A stretch of DNA of 64,000 bases from Brucella sp. BE17 (GCF_039545455.1 NZ_CP154468.1:620001-684000); one strand, 5' to 3'. Positions 8,387 through 17,345 are shown, numbered from the stretch's first letter. Notes: generated by a model not told the origin, from the letters alone. A program made the numbers and translations.

Positions 8387-10159
8387 CTATCTGAGCGGCC
8401 AGAAAAACATCAGGCTTGGCACAGTAACCAGGGCGATAATGACCGATAAGGGCAGCCCCAGGCGCGGATAATCGCTGAAACGATAGCCACCCGGCCCCAT
8501 CACGAGCATATTGCACTGGTGTCCAATGGGGGTGAGGAAATCGCAGCCAGCACCAATTGCAACAGCCATCAAAAACGCCTCCGGTCGAAAGCCTAGCCCG
8601 GCGGCAAAACTGGTTGCTATGGGCGCCATGACAAGAACGGTGGCTGCGTTGTTGAGAAACGGCGTCACAATCATCGCGGCCACCAGAATGAGCGCAAGCG
8701 CGCCTGCGGGTGGCAATTGCTGCCCGAGGGCGCCAAGCGCTTCGGCGATCAGGTCCGTGCCGCCGGTTGTGCGAAGCGCATCCGATACGGGAATCAATGC
8801 CGCAAGCATGATCAGGATCGGTCCGTCGATCTCATCATAGACTTCGTTGAGCGGGATGACCTTGAATAACAGCATGGCAACGGCTGCGGCAAAGAAGGCG
8901 ACTGCCACGGGAACCAGTGAAAGCGCCGTTGCGCCGATTGCCGCAATGAGAATGGCGAGCGGTATCAGACCGCGGCGCACACTGCCCAGCATCAGTTTGC
9001 GCCGCGCCAGCGGCAAAAGCTCGAATTCCGGCAGGAATGCAGAGAGAGTCGCTTGTCGGCCCTGTAACACGACCACATCGCCAAAACGCAGACGGACTTC
9101 GCTGAGACGATCTGTGATGCGTTCATCCGGTCGGCTGACAGCCAGGAGATTGACGTCGTGGCGGGCATAGAGATCAAGACGCTGTGCGGTCAGGTCCACG
9201 AGGCGAGAGTTTTTTCCAATAACGGCTTCTACGACTTCAATATCGGTTGAACCGCTTTTGTCGTTCGGGTTGCGATTTTCCGAAAGCGTCAGTTTGCCAG
9301 AACTCACCACGGTGTCGAGCGCCTTGGGGTCGCCCTCCAGCATCACAACGTCACCTTCTGCGAGCAGCGTATCAGGCAAGGGTGTAATCCGCCCGTCCTT
9401 ACGGATGATCGACGTAACCATGGCTTCGCCTTCGGCGGGACGGATAAGGTCGCTCACCTGCTTGCCGATCATCGTGGAATTTTTTGTAATCCGCGCCTCG
9501 GAAGCATAATTCTTGATCTTGATGGCTTCGTCGAGCGAAAGGTTCTCGCGCTCGCGTTGCGGTACCAGCCAATAAAACAGCACCAGATAGATAAGCCCGA
9601 CAACGGCAAGAATGGCCCCGACCGGTGTAAAATCGAACATGGTAAAAGGCTCACCGACCATTTCACCGCGAATGCGCGATACGACGATGTTGGGCGAGGT
9701 GCCGACCTGGGTCATCAATCCGCCGAGCAAGGCACCGAACGCCATAGGCATCAGGAATATGGACGGCGAGACGTTGGAGCGGCGTGCAAACTGGAATGCG
9801 ACCGGCAACATGATTGCCAGAGCGCCGACATTCTTGACGAAGGCCGAAAGGACTGTCACCAAGGCCACCAGAACCGCAAGTTGCAAACGCACGCTGTTCA
9901 TTTCCGGTAAAAAACGTTGCACCGCTGCCTGCATCAGACCGGAGCGCGCAACACCTGCACTGACCACAAGGGCGCTGCCGACAATGATGACAATGTCGTC
10001 GCTGAAACCGGTGAAAGCATGATCGAACGGAACAACACCAACGCCGATTGCCAGCAGAAGCGCACAAAGCGCCACGATATCGTAACGAAACCTGCCCCAG
10101 ATAAATGCCCCCATCATGAGCGCGATCACCACGAAGGACAGTATCTGCTGGTGGGTCAT
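8387..10159 (-). CDS. SLC13-family anion permease with TrkA-C (RCK_C) domains
   Basis: A 590-residue membrane protein. Five to six hydrophobic segments come first (residues 1-205), then a soluble central region with two TrkA-C-like repeats (about 210-290, containing GKQVSDLIRPAEGEAMVTSI, and about 300-380), then another membrane half (about 390-590) ending in NMLVMGPGGYRFSDYPRLG. This is the layout of the divalent-anion:sodium symporter/ArsB-like group often annotated SLC13 or YfbS-like. Members move sulfate, dicarboxylates or other anions, and the substrate here is not determined. The start has AGGA 11 bases upstream. It is convergent with gluconokinase and appears monocistronic. Confidence 0.88.
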   Translation of the reverse strand: MTHQQILSFVVIALMMGAFIWGRFRYDIVALCALLLAIGVGVVPFDHAFTGFSDDIVIIVGSALVVSAGVARSGLMQAAVQRFLPEMNSVRLQLAVLVALVTVLSAFVKNVGALAIMLPVAFQFARRSNVSPSIFLMPMAFGALLGGLMTQVGTSPNIVVSRIRGEMVGEPFTMFDFTPVGAILAVVGLIYLVLFYWLVPQRERENLSLDEAIKIKNYASEARITKNSTMIGKQVSDLIRPAEGEAMVTSIIRKDGRITPLPDTLLAEGDVVMLEGDPKALDTVVSSGKLTLSENRNPNDKSGSTDIEVVEAVIGKNSRLVDLTAQRLDLYARHDVNLLAVSRPDERITDRLSEVRLRFGDVVVLQGRQATLSAFLPEFELLPLARRKLMLGSVRRGLIPLAILIAAIGATALSLVPVAVAFFAAAVAMLLFKVIPLNEVYDEIDGPILIMLAALIPVSDALRTTGGTDLIAEALGALGQQLPPAGALALILVAAMIVTPFLNNAATVLVMAPIATSFAAGLGFRPEAFLMAVAIGAGCDFLTPIGHQCNMLVMGPGGYRFSDYPRLGLPLSVIIALVTVPSLMFFWPLR

Positions 10160-10258
10160 CGACTGCTTATTCCTGACAAAAAGAAAAATATTCTATCTTT
10201 GTGTAGCTTATTAAAAAGCGGACAGGAATTGTTTATTCGTGCAATCGATAAAGGCAGA

Positions 10259-11299
10259 TCAGTTTCCCCAGCTTCGCTCCAGCACATCGAGCCAGTTTCC
10301 ATGCGCCAGCTTGACGAGCGAGGCATCGTCATAGCCATGGTTGCGGAAGGTTTCGATCACGCGCTGAAGATCCGCGGCACTTTCGAGCGCTGCTGGAATC
10401 GTGGTGCCGTCAAAATCCGAGCCGAGTGCCAGATGATCGATGCCGATGCGTTCGACGATATAATCGGCATGGCGTACCAGTTCATCTAACGCTGTGTGGG
10501 GATCGCGCCTGCCGTCCTCACGCAGGAAACCGACACCGAAATTAAGCCCGACCAACCCGCCCGTATCGCGGATCGCGTCGAGCTGGCGGTCGGTGAGGTT
10601 GCGGCTTTGCTGGCAAAGCGCATGGGCGTTGGAATGCGAGGCCACAAGCGGGGCATCCGAAAGGCCAGCAATATCCCAGAAGCCCTTTTCATTCATGTGC
10701 GAAAGATCAATCATGATCTTCAATTCGTTGCAGGCACGGATCAGCGCCTTACCGTGATCGGTGAGGCCGGGACCGATATCCGGTGAAGAAGGAAAGCGGA
10801 AAGGGATGCCGTGCGCGAAAATATTTGGGCGGCTCCAGACCGGGCCGAGACTGCGCAAGCCCGCCGCATGGAGCACATAAAGCAGGTCGAGATCGCTGCC
10901 GAATGCTTCCACGCCTTCAATATGGAAGACGGAGGCGAAAATATCCTTGTCGAAGCAATCCCGAATGTCTGCTGCCGTGCGGCAAATGCGAAAGTTGCCC
11001 TGTGATCCCAGCTCGATCTTTCGCAAGATCGCAGCCATGGCAAGTGTGGTCTTGAGAGCATCAGCCTCAGCCGGCGTCGGCAGATTGCCGTCGCTATCCA
11101 GCTTATGCGACGGGGAGGGCACATAGACGGCGCAAAGGCCACCCTGAAGGCCACCAGCGCGGGCACGCGGCAGGTCGATATGACCAATATCCTCGCCTTC
11201 GAGAAAGCGCTTTACAGGGTCGGAACGGTCCGTAGACCACAGGCGAAGCAGGACGTCATTATGGCCGTCAAATACCGCAACCTCTTGCTGTGTCGTCAT
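10259..11299 (-). CDS. Membrane dipeptidase (peptidase family M19, renal-dipeptidase-like)
   Basis: A 346-residue zinc hydrolase of family M19, which cleaves dipeptides, often with a D-residue at the C-terminal position. The first zinc site is in FDGHNDVLLRLW (about residues 9-20), the bridging glutamate in FHIEGVEAFG (about 120-130), and the histidines of IDLSHMNEKGFWDI and PLVASHSNAHAL (about 195-230) complete the site, with GSDFDG near the end. The start at 11299 is supported by AGGAAGG upstream. The open frame to 11437 adds 46 residues with no family similarity. No signal peptide or lipobox is visible, so despite the family name the protein is probably cytoplasmic. It is divergent from the adenine deaminase gene. 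Confidence 0.92.
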   Translation of the reverse strand: MTTQQEVAVFDGHNDVLLRLWSTDRSDPVKRFLEGEDIGHIDLPRARAGGLQGGLCAVYVPSPSHKLDSDGNLPTPAEADALKTTLAMAAILRKIELGSQGNFRICRTAADIRDCFDKDIFASVFHIEGVEAFGSDLDLLYVLHAAGLRSLGPVWSRPNIFAHGIPFRFPSSPDIGPGLTDHGKALIRACNELKIMIDLSHMNEKGFWDIAGLSDAPLVASHSNAHALCQQSRNLTDRQLDAIRDTGGLVGLNFGVGFLREDGRRDPHTALDELVRHADYIVERIGIDHLALGSDFDGTTIPAALESAADLQRVIETFRNHGYDDASLVKLAHGNWLDVLERSWGN

Positions 11300-11465
11300 G
11301 GATAGCCTTCCTTCCTGCGTGGTTTGTTGCAAGCGTAGTGAACCCGCAGGCAAATAATTGCAAACCCGTTTTTGAAAGAGCCAGCCGTCTGGAAGGCTGC
11401 CTTCACTTCCTTTCGTCCGCTGTGATAGTTTGCGCAAAATTGATTCAAGGATGCTGGAGCAAGCG

Positions 11466-13157
11466 ATGCTGGAACGGATGATCGATCAGGGTGCGGGCCG
11501 CGAACCCGCCGATATCGTGCTGAAGAACGGGCGCTTCTTCGATCTGGTAACCGGCGAACTGGTGGAGAGCGATATTGCGATCTGCGGGGATCGTATTGTC
11601 GGCACGTTTGGAACCTATCAGGGAAAACAGGAGATCGATATTTCCGGGCGCATCGCGGTTCCGGGCTTCATCGACACGCATCTGCATATCGAATCCTCGC
11701 ATATAACCCCGCATGAATTTGACCGTTGCGTGCTGCCGCAGGGTGTGACGACAGTCATCTGCGACCCGCACGAGATCGCCAATGTGCTGGGTGCTGAAGG
11801 CATAAAATTCTTTCTCGACAGCGCCCTTGAAACCGTCATGGATATCCGCGTTCAGCTTTCAAGCTGCGTGCCTGCCACCCATATGGAAACGTCGGGAGCG
11901 GAACTGCTGATCGACGATCTTTTGCCTTTTGCAGATCACCCAAAGGTCATAGGCCTTGCTGAATTTATGAATTTTCCGGGCGTTCTGGCAAAAGACCCTG
12001 AATGTATGGCCAAGCTCAAAGCTTTTCAGGGCCGTCATATCGACGGCCATGCGCCGCTTTTGCGCGGCTACGATCTTAACGGCTATATCGCCGCCGGCAT
12101 CCGCACCGAGCATGAGGCAACCAGCGCCGAAGAAGCGCTCGAAAAAATGCGTAAAGGCATGCATGTGCTTGTCCGCGAAGGCTCTGTCTCCAAGGATCTC
12201 AAAGCATTGATGCCGATCATCACAGAGCGTCATGCGCAGTTTCTCGCGCTTTGCACCGATGATCGCAATCCGCTCGACATTGCCGATCAGGGCCATCTCG
12301 ATTATCTGATCCGCACCGCGATTGCCGGTGGCGTGACACCGCTTGCCATCTACCGCGCGGCCAGTGTATCGGCGGCGCGCGCTTTTGGTCTGTTCGACCG
12401 TGGTCTGATCGCGCCGGGACAACGCGCTGATATCGCAATCCTCGACAGTCTTGAGGGCTGTCATGCTGAGGCGGTACTTTCATCTGGGCGCGTGGTTTGT
12501 GATGCACTGTTTGCAGCCCGCAAGCCGGTGGCTCTGGTGGGGCGCAACAGCGTCAATGCGCCGAAGGTTAGTGCTGCGAATTTCCGCTCGCACTCCAACA
12601 GCGGCAAGACGCGCGCTATCGGCATTGTGCCGGGAAAGATCATTACCCAAAGCCTTGAATTCGAGTTGAAAGTCGGTCCGCACGGAACAGAGCCCGATCT
12701 TGAACGCGATGTCGTCAAGGTTGCGGTGGTCGAGCGCCATGGCAGAAACGGCAATATCGCCACCGGTTTCGTGCATGGATTTGGCCTGAAATCGGGAGCG
12801 ATTGCTTCGACGGTAAGCCATGACAGTCACAATATCTGCGCCGTTGGTGCGTCCGACGAGGATATGGCGGTGGCTGTGAACCGGCTTGGCAAGATCGAGG
12901 GGGGCTTTGTTGTTGTGCGCGACGGCCAAGTGCTGGCGGAATTGCCGCTGCCGGTCGCAGGACTGATGAGCACTCAACCTTTCGAGATAGTACGCGAGGA
13001 ACTACGTAAGCTCAGGCAGGCTGCCGAAGAACTGGGGTCGGTGCTTGAAGAGCCGTTCCTGCAATTGGCTTTCATCGCCTTGCCGGTGATCCCGCATCTT
13101 AAAATTACCGATCGTGGCCTCGTCGACGTGGATCGCTTCGAATTCGTCGGTAACTGA
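11466..13157 (+). CDS. ade: Adenine deaminase
   Basis: A 563-residue amidohydrolase that converts adenine to hypoxanthine and ammonia. Features are the metal-binding [19 protein letters not shown] (about residues 70-88), [21 protein letters not shown], the CTDDRNP motif (about 270) and a C-terminal domain with [18 protein letters not shown] (about 445-462). I start at 11466 because GGAG lies 6 bases before it and the protein then matches the Brucella form I remember. An ATG at 11451 and a TTG at 11430 are in frame. Together with the purine permease at 6515 it indicates adenine salvage. No frameshift or missing catalytic residue is seen. Confidence 0.94.
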   Translation: MLERMIDQGAGREPADIVLKNGRFFDLVTGELVESDIAICGDRIVGTFGTYQGKQEIDISGRIAVPGFIDTHLHIESSHITPHEFDRCVLPQGVTTVICDPHEIANVLGAEGIKFFLDSALETVMDIRVQLSSCVPATHMETSGAELLIDDLLPFADHPKVIGLAEFMNFPGVLAKDPECMAKLKAFQGRHIDGHAPLLRGYDLNGYIAAGIRTEHEATSAEEALEKMRKGMHVLVREGSVSKDLKALMPIITERHAQFLALCTDDRNPLDIADQGHLDYLIRTAIAGGVTPLAIYRAASVSAARAFGLFDRGLIAPGQRADIAILDSLEGCHAEAVLSSGRVVCDALFAARKPVALVGRNSVNAPKVSAANFRSHSNSGKTRAIGIVPGKIITQSLEFELKVGPHGTEPDLERDVVKVAVVERHGRNGNIATGFVHGFGLKSGAIASTVSHDSHNICAVGASDEDMAVAVNRLGKIEGGFVVVRDGQVLAELPLPVAGLMSTQPFEIVREELRKLRQAAEELGSVLEEPFLQLAFIALPVIPHLKITDRGLVDVDRFEFVGN

Positions 13158-13303
13158 CCTCTTACAAAACGTCCAGATCGCCGTGATCTTACTCTGCTTA
13201 TCTTTCAGGGATGAGTGAATCGGCTTTTGCCGTCAAAATATGATCTGCGAATGATTTGCAGGCGCCGTAGAACTTGCAAAAGCGTGGCAATCTGTCTAAT
13301 GCA

Positions 13304-13329
13304 GTTGTGTAACGATATTACATAACAAT
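13304..13329. promoter_or_regulatory. Zur-like operator upstream of zinT
   Basis: An inverted repeat TGTGTAA-N5-TTACATA (13306-13324) with a perfect GTAA-CGATA-TTAC core, 17 bases before the zinT ribosome-binding site. A candidate TTGCAA -35 (about 13274) and TCTAAT -10 lie just upstream, so the repeat would cover the transcription start. The AT-rich dyad and the downstream gene fit zinc-dependent repression by Zur, but the match is by eye only. Confidence 0.55.
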
Positions 13330-13345
13330 TTTGCGGGAGCTTATA

Positions 13346-14026
13346 ATGCAGAAAATCACCGCCCCATGGGTCTTGTCGTTGAGCCTATGCACGGCATTAT
13401 TCATCGGGGGACCAGGTATGGCCCAGTCCAAGCCAGCCACTGAGAAAGAACATTCGCATGCCCATGACCATGACCATTCCCACGTTGAGGACAAGGAGAT
13501 TTACAAGGGGTATTTCAAGGATAGTCAGGTTGCCGAGCGACCCCTTTCCGATTGGGCCGGGAAATGGCAGTCGGTTTATCCCTATTTGCAGGATGGCACG
13601 TTGGATCCGGTATTCGCGCATAAGGCGGAGCATGGCGACAAAAATGCCAAGCAGTATCGCGATTATTACGAAGTCGGCTATCGCAGCGATGTGAGGCGGA
13701 TCGATATCGAAGGTGACAAGATCTCGTTTCATAAGAAAGACGGGACGGTGAGCGCGCGTTACGCTAGCGACGGTTATGAAATCCTGAGCTATGAAAAGGG
13801 CAATCGCGGCGTACGCTTTGTGTTCAAGAAGGTCGCGGGTGATAAGGCAGCACCCGACTTCATCCAGTTCAGCGATCATCGCATTGCCCCCGCAAAAGCA
13901 GACCACTATCACCTTTATCTCGGTGATGACCGGGCGGCGCTTCTCAAGGAAGTAACAAACTGGCCGACTTACTACGGCGCTTCCTTAAGCGGAAAAGACA
14001 TCGCGCATGAGATGATGCATCACTGA
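13346..14026 (+). CDS. zinT: Periplasmic zinc-binding protein ZinT (YodA family)
   Basis: A 226-residue secreted zinc protein that scavenges Zn(II) (and can bind Cd) in the periplasm under zinc starvation and works with ZnuA. A signal peptide ends near GGPGMAQS (about residue 27). A His-rich HSHAHDHDHSH run follows (about 36-46), then the ZinT lipocalin-like domain with LSDWAGKWQSVYPYLQDGTL (about 63-82), YYEVGYRSDV, and the metal ligand histidines in FSDHRIAPAKADHYHLYLG (about 180-198), ending in HEMMHH. The start at 13346 has CGGGAG upstream. The gene is single and preceded by a Zur-like dyad. The length and ligand set are intact. Confidence 0.94.
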   Translation: MQKITAPWVLSLSLCTALFIGGPGMAQSKPATEKEHSHAHDHDHSHVEDKEIYKGYFKDSQVAERPLSDWAGKWQSVYPYLQDGTLDPVFAHKAEHGDKNAKQYRDYYEVGYRSDVRRIDIEGDKISFHKKDGTVSARYASDGYEILSYEKGNRGVRFVFKKVAGDKAAPDFIQFSDHRIAPAKADHYHLYLGDDRAALLKEVTNWPTYYGASLSGKDIAHEMMHH

Positions 14027-14054
14027 TTTCCATTAAAGCGTATTGCGATTATAG

Positions 14055-14080
14055 CGAGCCGGAATGTTTCGGCTCGTTTG
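14055..14080 (+). terminator. Probable terminator after zinT
   Basis: A 7-bp stem CGAGCCG (14055-14061) / CGGCTCG (14070-14076) with an 8-base loop and a short TTT tail, 29 bases after the zinT stop. Confidence 0.6.
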
Positions 14081-14170
14081 CAGTCTTCCGACCGGTTTTA
14101 CCTCCCATCCAGTGCCGTTCACATCCACCGGCAGTTTTTACTTAAGCCGTGATATCTGATACATCACATC

Positions 14171-14199
14171 TTGACATATCAGTCTTGTGTACGGATAGT
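14171..14199 (+). promoter_or_regulatory. Sigma70-type promoter for the GntR regulator, with adjacent dyad
   Basis: TTGACA at 14171-14176, a 17-base spacer, and GATAGT at 14194-14199. Just upstream lies TGATACATCA, a short palindrome that could be an operator for the GntR protein itself. The start codon follows about 33 bases after the -10. Confidence 0.6.
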
Positions 14200-14231
14200 G
14201 CTTTGGTAACCGAATAAAAATCAGGTGTGCA

Positions 14232-14906
14232 TTGAACCAAACCGTCTCGCCCCTTTCACCTCTGGCGCCCATCAAGGTGAAAAGCCTTCGAGACCATGTG
14301 CATGACGAATTGCGCGCAGCCATCATCTCGGGTCGGCTGAAAGCCGGAGCACGATTGAATGAGCGGCAGCTGGCTGCCGATCTGGGCATCAGTACCAGCC
14401 CGTTGAAAGAAGCGTTGCGTCAGCTTGAGGGAGAAGGGCTGGTGAGGACGCAAGCACGCAGCGGAACTTTCGTTGCGTTCAGTGCGCGTCAGGCGGAGGA
14501 GATGACACTGGCGCGTGCAGCACTGGAAAGCATCATTGCGCGTCAGACGGCAAAGCACGGCAGTGAAGAGGCTTTTTTGTCTCTTCGCGGGGTAGTCGAA
14601 GACATGCGGCTAGCGGTCAGGTCAGGCGACGTAAACACACTGATCGAACTGAACGAGAAGTTTCATGACGGTATTCATGCAGCGTCGGGTTGTGAATATC
14701 TGCGTCGATTGCAGAATGCGCAACGCATGTATGACCACGCTGCCCGTGTGACGGTTTTGTCGCGCGAGGATGTGCGGCGGCAGTCCTTTGGTGAGCACGA
14801 GGCAATCATGCAGGCCATTGCAGCCAGAAACGAGGATCTGGCCGAACGCTTGATGCGCGAGCACATCATGAAGGCAGGGGAAACGCATATAAAACTGGTC
14901 TTTTGA
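14232..14906 (+). CDS. GntR-family transcriptional regulator (FadR/FCD subfamily)
   Basis: A 224-residue DNA-binding protein. The N-terminal winged helix (about residues 18-82) shows DELRAAIISGRLKAGARLNE and LAADLGISTSPLKEALRQLE, and the all-helical FCD effector domain (about 90-215) includes NEKFHDGIHAASGCEYLRRL and HEAIMQAIAARNEDLAERLM. FCD members usually sense organic acids or sugar acids. The start is a TTG at 14232 with AGGTG 4 bases upstream. It precedes a broken NAD(P)-binding gene and an RraA-type aldolase, so it probably once controlled that catabolic set. The ligand is unknown. Confidence 0.9.
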   Translation: MNQTVSPLSPLAPIKVKSLRDHVHDELRAAIISGRLKAGARLNERQLAADLGISTSPLKEALRQLEGEGLVRTQARSGTFVAFSARQAEEMTLARAALESIIARQTAKHGSEEAFLSLRGVVEDMRLAVRSGDVNTLIELNEKFHDGIHAASGCEYLRRLQNAQRMYDHAARVTVLSREDVRRQSFGEHEAIMQAIAARNEDLAERLMREHIMKAGETHIKLVF

Positions 14907-14926
14907 CCTGTTTTGGGGAGGCAATC

Positions 14927-15155
14927 ATGGATGTAACAGCTTACTGCGAGGTGCTCGGATGAGCGGCGCTTGAACCATAAAACATAGGAGCTTCCGGCAA
15001 TACGGGCCGAAACGGGTTGTCAACTTCGCATGTCGGATATCGAAGCTTTCCCTGATGAACTGCCTGAAGGTGCGGAATTCGTGCGCGCCGATTTTGCAGG
15101 TTTCGAGCAGCCATATGTGATGTTTTCGCCAATCTGGGGCGGGGGCGCAAAATGA
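14927..15155 (+). pseudogene. Decayed gene, probable NAD(P)-binding (epimerase/SDR-like) oxidoreductase remnant
   Basis: A ribosome-binding site (GGGAGG) and ATG at 14927 lead to a stop after 11 codons. Further on, one frame reads GASGNTGR (from 14987), like a Rossmann glycine motif. A different frame (from about 15024) reads LRMSDIEAFPDELPEGAEFV then RADFAGFEQ, like the second and third strands of an NAD-dependent epimerase, and stops at 15155. Two frames carrying consecutive pieces of one fold point to a frameshifted, truncated gene. The family is inferred from short motifs only. It lies between a GntR regulator and an RraA-type gene, a typical place for a sugar-acid dehydrogenase. Confidence 0.42.
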
Positions 15156-15230
15156 TGCGGCCCATTTTCTTTCAGCCGCAGGACTATGGCTCCCGCCCTC
15201 TATTTATGGCGCGCATGAGTTTGTTTTTCG

Positions 15231-15254
15231 ACCGGAGATATGCCGGTTTTTTTT
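15231..15254 (+). terminator. Terminator-like hairpin directly before the RraA-type gene
   Basis: ACCGG (15231-15235) / CCGGT (15243-15247) with a 7-base loop, followed by eight T (15247-15254). The ribosome-binding site AAGAGG of the next gene begins three bases later, so the hairpin either ends transcription from the decayed gene or attenuates the next one. Confidence 0.5.
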
Positions 15255-15270
15255 GCAAGAGGTAACTTTG

Positions 15271-15996
15271 ATGACGGACTATGTCTTATCTGAACAAACC
15301 CGGGCGAAGCTGAAGAAGGTTTCGACCGCTTCCGTTGCAACAGCGCTTTTTAAGCGCGGCCTGCGCAATCAATATATTCAAGGCGTCTTGCCGGTTGCAC
15401 CAAAGTCCGAAAACATGGTCGGGCAAGCGTTTACGCTACGCTACATACCGGCGCGTGAAGATCGCAATCCGATCACCGTTTTCCGCAATCCTGAACACAA
15501 ACAGCGCGTGGCAGTCGAAACCTGCCCGCCCGGGCAAGTTCTTGTGATGGATGCGCGCAAGGATGCGCGTGCGGCCACCGCAGGTTCCATTCTGGTGACC
15601 CGGCTAGCCCTGCGCGGCGTGGCGGGGATCGTGTCGGATGGAGGCTATCGTGATGTAAGCGGTATCGGTGAACTGGACATGCCCGCTTATTGTGCCAAGC
15701 CCTCCGCACCGACCAATCTGACATTGCATGAAGCTATCGACATCAATGTTCCGATTTCCTGTGGCGATGTAGCAGTCTTTCCCGGTGACGTACTGGTCGG
15801 GGATAATGATGGTGTCATGGTCATTCCGGCGCATCTTTGTGAAGAGATTGCGGATGAATGTGCGGGAATGGAAAACTTTGAGGCATTCGTTCTGGAGGAA
15901 GTCGTCAACGGCGGCTCTATCATCGGCCTTTATCCGTGCACAAAGCAGGAAAATGAGCGCAAGTTTGAAGACTGGAAGCAGAAAAACGGCATCTAG
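15271..15996 (+). CDS. RraA-family protein (HMG/CHA aldolase-type)
   Basis: A 241-residue member of the RraA fold. Despite the historical name (regulator of RNase E), members of this size in alphaproteobacteria are mostly class II 4-hydroxy-4-methyl-2-oxoglutarate/4-carboxy-4-hydroxy-2-oxoadipate aldolases or oxaloacetate decarboxylases. The metal and substrate motif G-x20-RD is present from the glycine of TAGSILVTRLALRGVAGIVS to GGYRDVSG (about residues 108-133), and GDVLVGDNDGVMVIP (about 173-187) is the conserved C-terminal strand. AAGAGG precedes the ATG at 15271. The stop codon TAG lies within the left end of a palindromic repeat. The neighbouring GntR/FCD regulator and dehydrogenase remnant suggest sugar-acid catabolism. 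Confidence 0.88.
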   Translation: MTDYVLSEQTRAKLKKVSTASVATALFKRGLRNQYIQGVLPVAPKSENMVGQAFTLRYIPAREDRNPITVFRNPEHKQRVAVETCPPGQVLVMDARKDARAATAGSILVTRLALRGVAGIVSDGGYRDVSGIGELDMPAYCAKPSAPTNLTLHEAIDINVPISCGDVAVFPGDVLVGDNDGVMVIPAHLCEEIADECAGMENFEAFVLEEVVNGGSIIGLYPCTKQENERKFEDWKQKNGI

Positions 15997-16096
15997 AGCG
16001 TATTTCAATCTGGCTGAACCAGATCAGCGCTCTCATTATTCGATTTTTTAGCATTTCTTCCCGAAAAGCATTTCACACTTTTCGGTATGCGCTCTA
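15993..16096. repeat. Palindromic intergenic repeat of about 104 bp (Bru-RS-like), supplies a stop codon
   Basis: The element begins TCTAGAGCG and ends GCGCTCTA in inverted orientation. Inside are two hairpins: AGAGCG..ATCTGG / CCAGAT..CGCTCT (15995-16033) and CCGAAAAG (16061-16068) / CTTTTCGG (16078-16085), the latter loop containing TTTCACA. Size and layout match the 103-105 bp palindromic Bru-RS elements described in Brucella; identity to them is from memory. The TAG of the RraA-type gene is part of TCTAG at the left end. Confidence 0.7.
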
Positions 16097-16207
16097 AAGT
16101 TCTTCCTTCTTTGAAATAGCCTCCATAGCTTCAGCATTGCGAAGGCTTTAACCTACCAGTTTCATGGATTCTTCATCGAAGGTCCAGTTATAAAAAAGGA
16201 TGCATAT

Positions 16208-17233
16208 ATGCACACGCCGGATTCAAAACGATATGATGACGTTTCGTACCGTGCCTGCGGCGCGTCGGGATTAAAACTCCCGGCGGTTTCGCTTGGCCTG
16301 TGGCAGAACTTTGGCGGTGCCGACGTCTTTGAAACGGGTCGCGCCGTCATCCGCCGTGCCTTTGATCGGGGCGTTACGCATTTTGATCTGGCCAACAATT
16401 ATGGCCCGCCCTATGGTTCGGCCGAAGAGAATTTTGGCAAGATATTGACCGCGGATTTTGCGGATTTCCGTGATGAAATGATCATCTCGACGAAGGCCGG
16501 GTGGGATATGTGGCCTGGTCCCTACGGTATCGGTGGCTCGCGCAAACATATTCTGGCCTCTCTCGATCAGAGCCTTAAGCGGATGCGGCTTGACTATGTC
16601 GATATTTTTTATTCGCATCGCCCGACAGAAGATGTGCCGCTAGAAGAGACGATTGGCGCGCTCGTGCAGATCGTTCGTCAGGGCAAGGCTCTTTATGTGG
16701 GCATTTCATCCTATGGTCCGGATCGGACGCGCGCGGCTTACGAATTGCTCAAGAAAGAAGGCATTCCGCTTCTTATCCACCAGCCGTCCTATTCGATGGT
16801 GAACCGCTGGATTGAGGATGAGCTGCTGGACACGCTTGATGAACTGGGCGTTGGCTGTATCGCGTTCTCGCCGCTGGCACAGGGTCTTTTGACCTCAAAA
16901 TATCTCGACGGTATTCCGGCGGATGCCCGTGCCTCGCGCAACGGATCTTTCAATGAAAAACTTTTGAGTGACGACGTGATTGAAAAGGTGCGCGGTTTGA
17001 ATGCGATCGCAAAGGCGCGTGGACAAACACTTGCGCAAATGGCGATTGCCTGGACGCTTCGGCAACCGCGTGTCACGTCGGCGCTGATAGGAGCCAGAAA
17101 CGTCGAGCAGCTTAACGATTCACTCGATGCGGTCAAAAATCTGACCTTCTCGCAAGAAGAGCTTTCCGAGATCGACCGCTTTGCTACGGAAAGCGGCATC
17201 GATCTGTGGCGCAGGCAGTCGAAAATCGTCTAG
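16208..17233 (+). CDS. Aldo/keto reductase (YghZ/L-glyceraldehyde-3-phosphate reductase type)
   Basis: A 341-residue NADPH-dependent oxidoreductase with a TIM-barrel AKR fold. The catalytic tetrad is recognisable: Asp and Tyr in HFDLANNYGPPYGSAEENFG (about residues 58-78), Lys in ISTKAGW (about 95-101), and His in YSHRPTEDVPLEET (about 138-151). The C-terminal cofactor segment VTSALIGARNVEQLNDSL (about 291-308) is also present. The GPPYGSAEE variant and the length point to the AKR14 (YghZ/MgrA) group, which reduces methylglyoxal and glyceraldehyde 3-phosphate. A ribosome-binding site AAAAGGA is well placed. It follows the repeat after the RraA-type gene and probably has its own promoter. Confidence 0.92.
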   Translation: MHTPDSKRYDDVSYRACGASGLKLPAVSLGLWQNFGGADVFETGRAVIRRAFDRGVTHFDLANNYGPPYGSAEENFGKILTADFADFRDEMIISTKAGWDMWPGPYGIGGSRKHILASLDQSLKRMRLDYVDIFYSHRPTEDVPLEETIGALVQIVRQGKALYVGISSYGPDRTRAAYELLKKEGIPLLIHQPSYSMVNRWIEDELLDTLDELGVGCIAFSPLAQGLLTSKYLDGIPADARASRNGSFNEKLLSDDVIEKVRGLNAIAKARGQTLAQMAIAWTLRQPRVTSALIGARNVEQLNDSLDAVKNLTFSQEELSEIDRFATESGIDLWRRQSKIV

Positions 17234-17322
17234 CGTGACTTTCAATCTGAAATTCATTCACAGCGTTGCTTCAAAATGATACCAATTTCAGATTAGCCAC
17301 ACCAGAGCGTTTCACGTCTAGT
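17229..17322. repeat. Second palindromic intergenic repeat, degenerate copy, supplies a stop codon
   Basis: The ends TCTAGCGTGA and TCACGTCTAG are inverted. Inside, AATCTGAAATT (17244-17254) pairs with AATTTCAGATT (17284-17294). The left end resembles that of the repeat at 15993 (TCTAG, CGT, TTTCAATCTG), so both seem to be one family. The aldo/keto reductase stop TAG (17231-17233) is inside the left end. Confidence 0.6.
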
Positions 17323-17345
17323 GCATAATCCGACCAGGGCGAAAC

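Noticed and set aside
14941..15165. 74-residue minus-strand frame
   Set aside because: It lies opposite the decayed oxidoreductase remnant, has no ribosome-binding site and no similarity.
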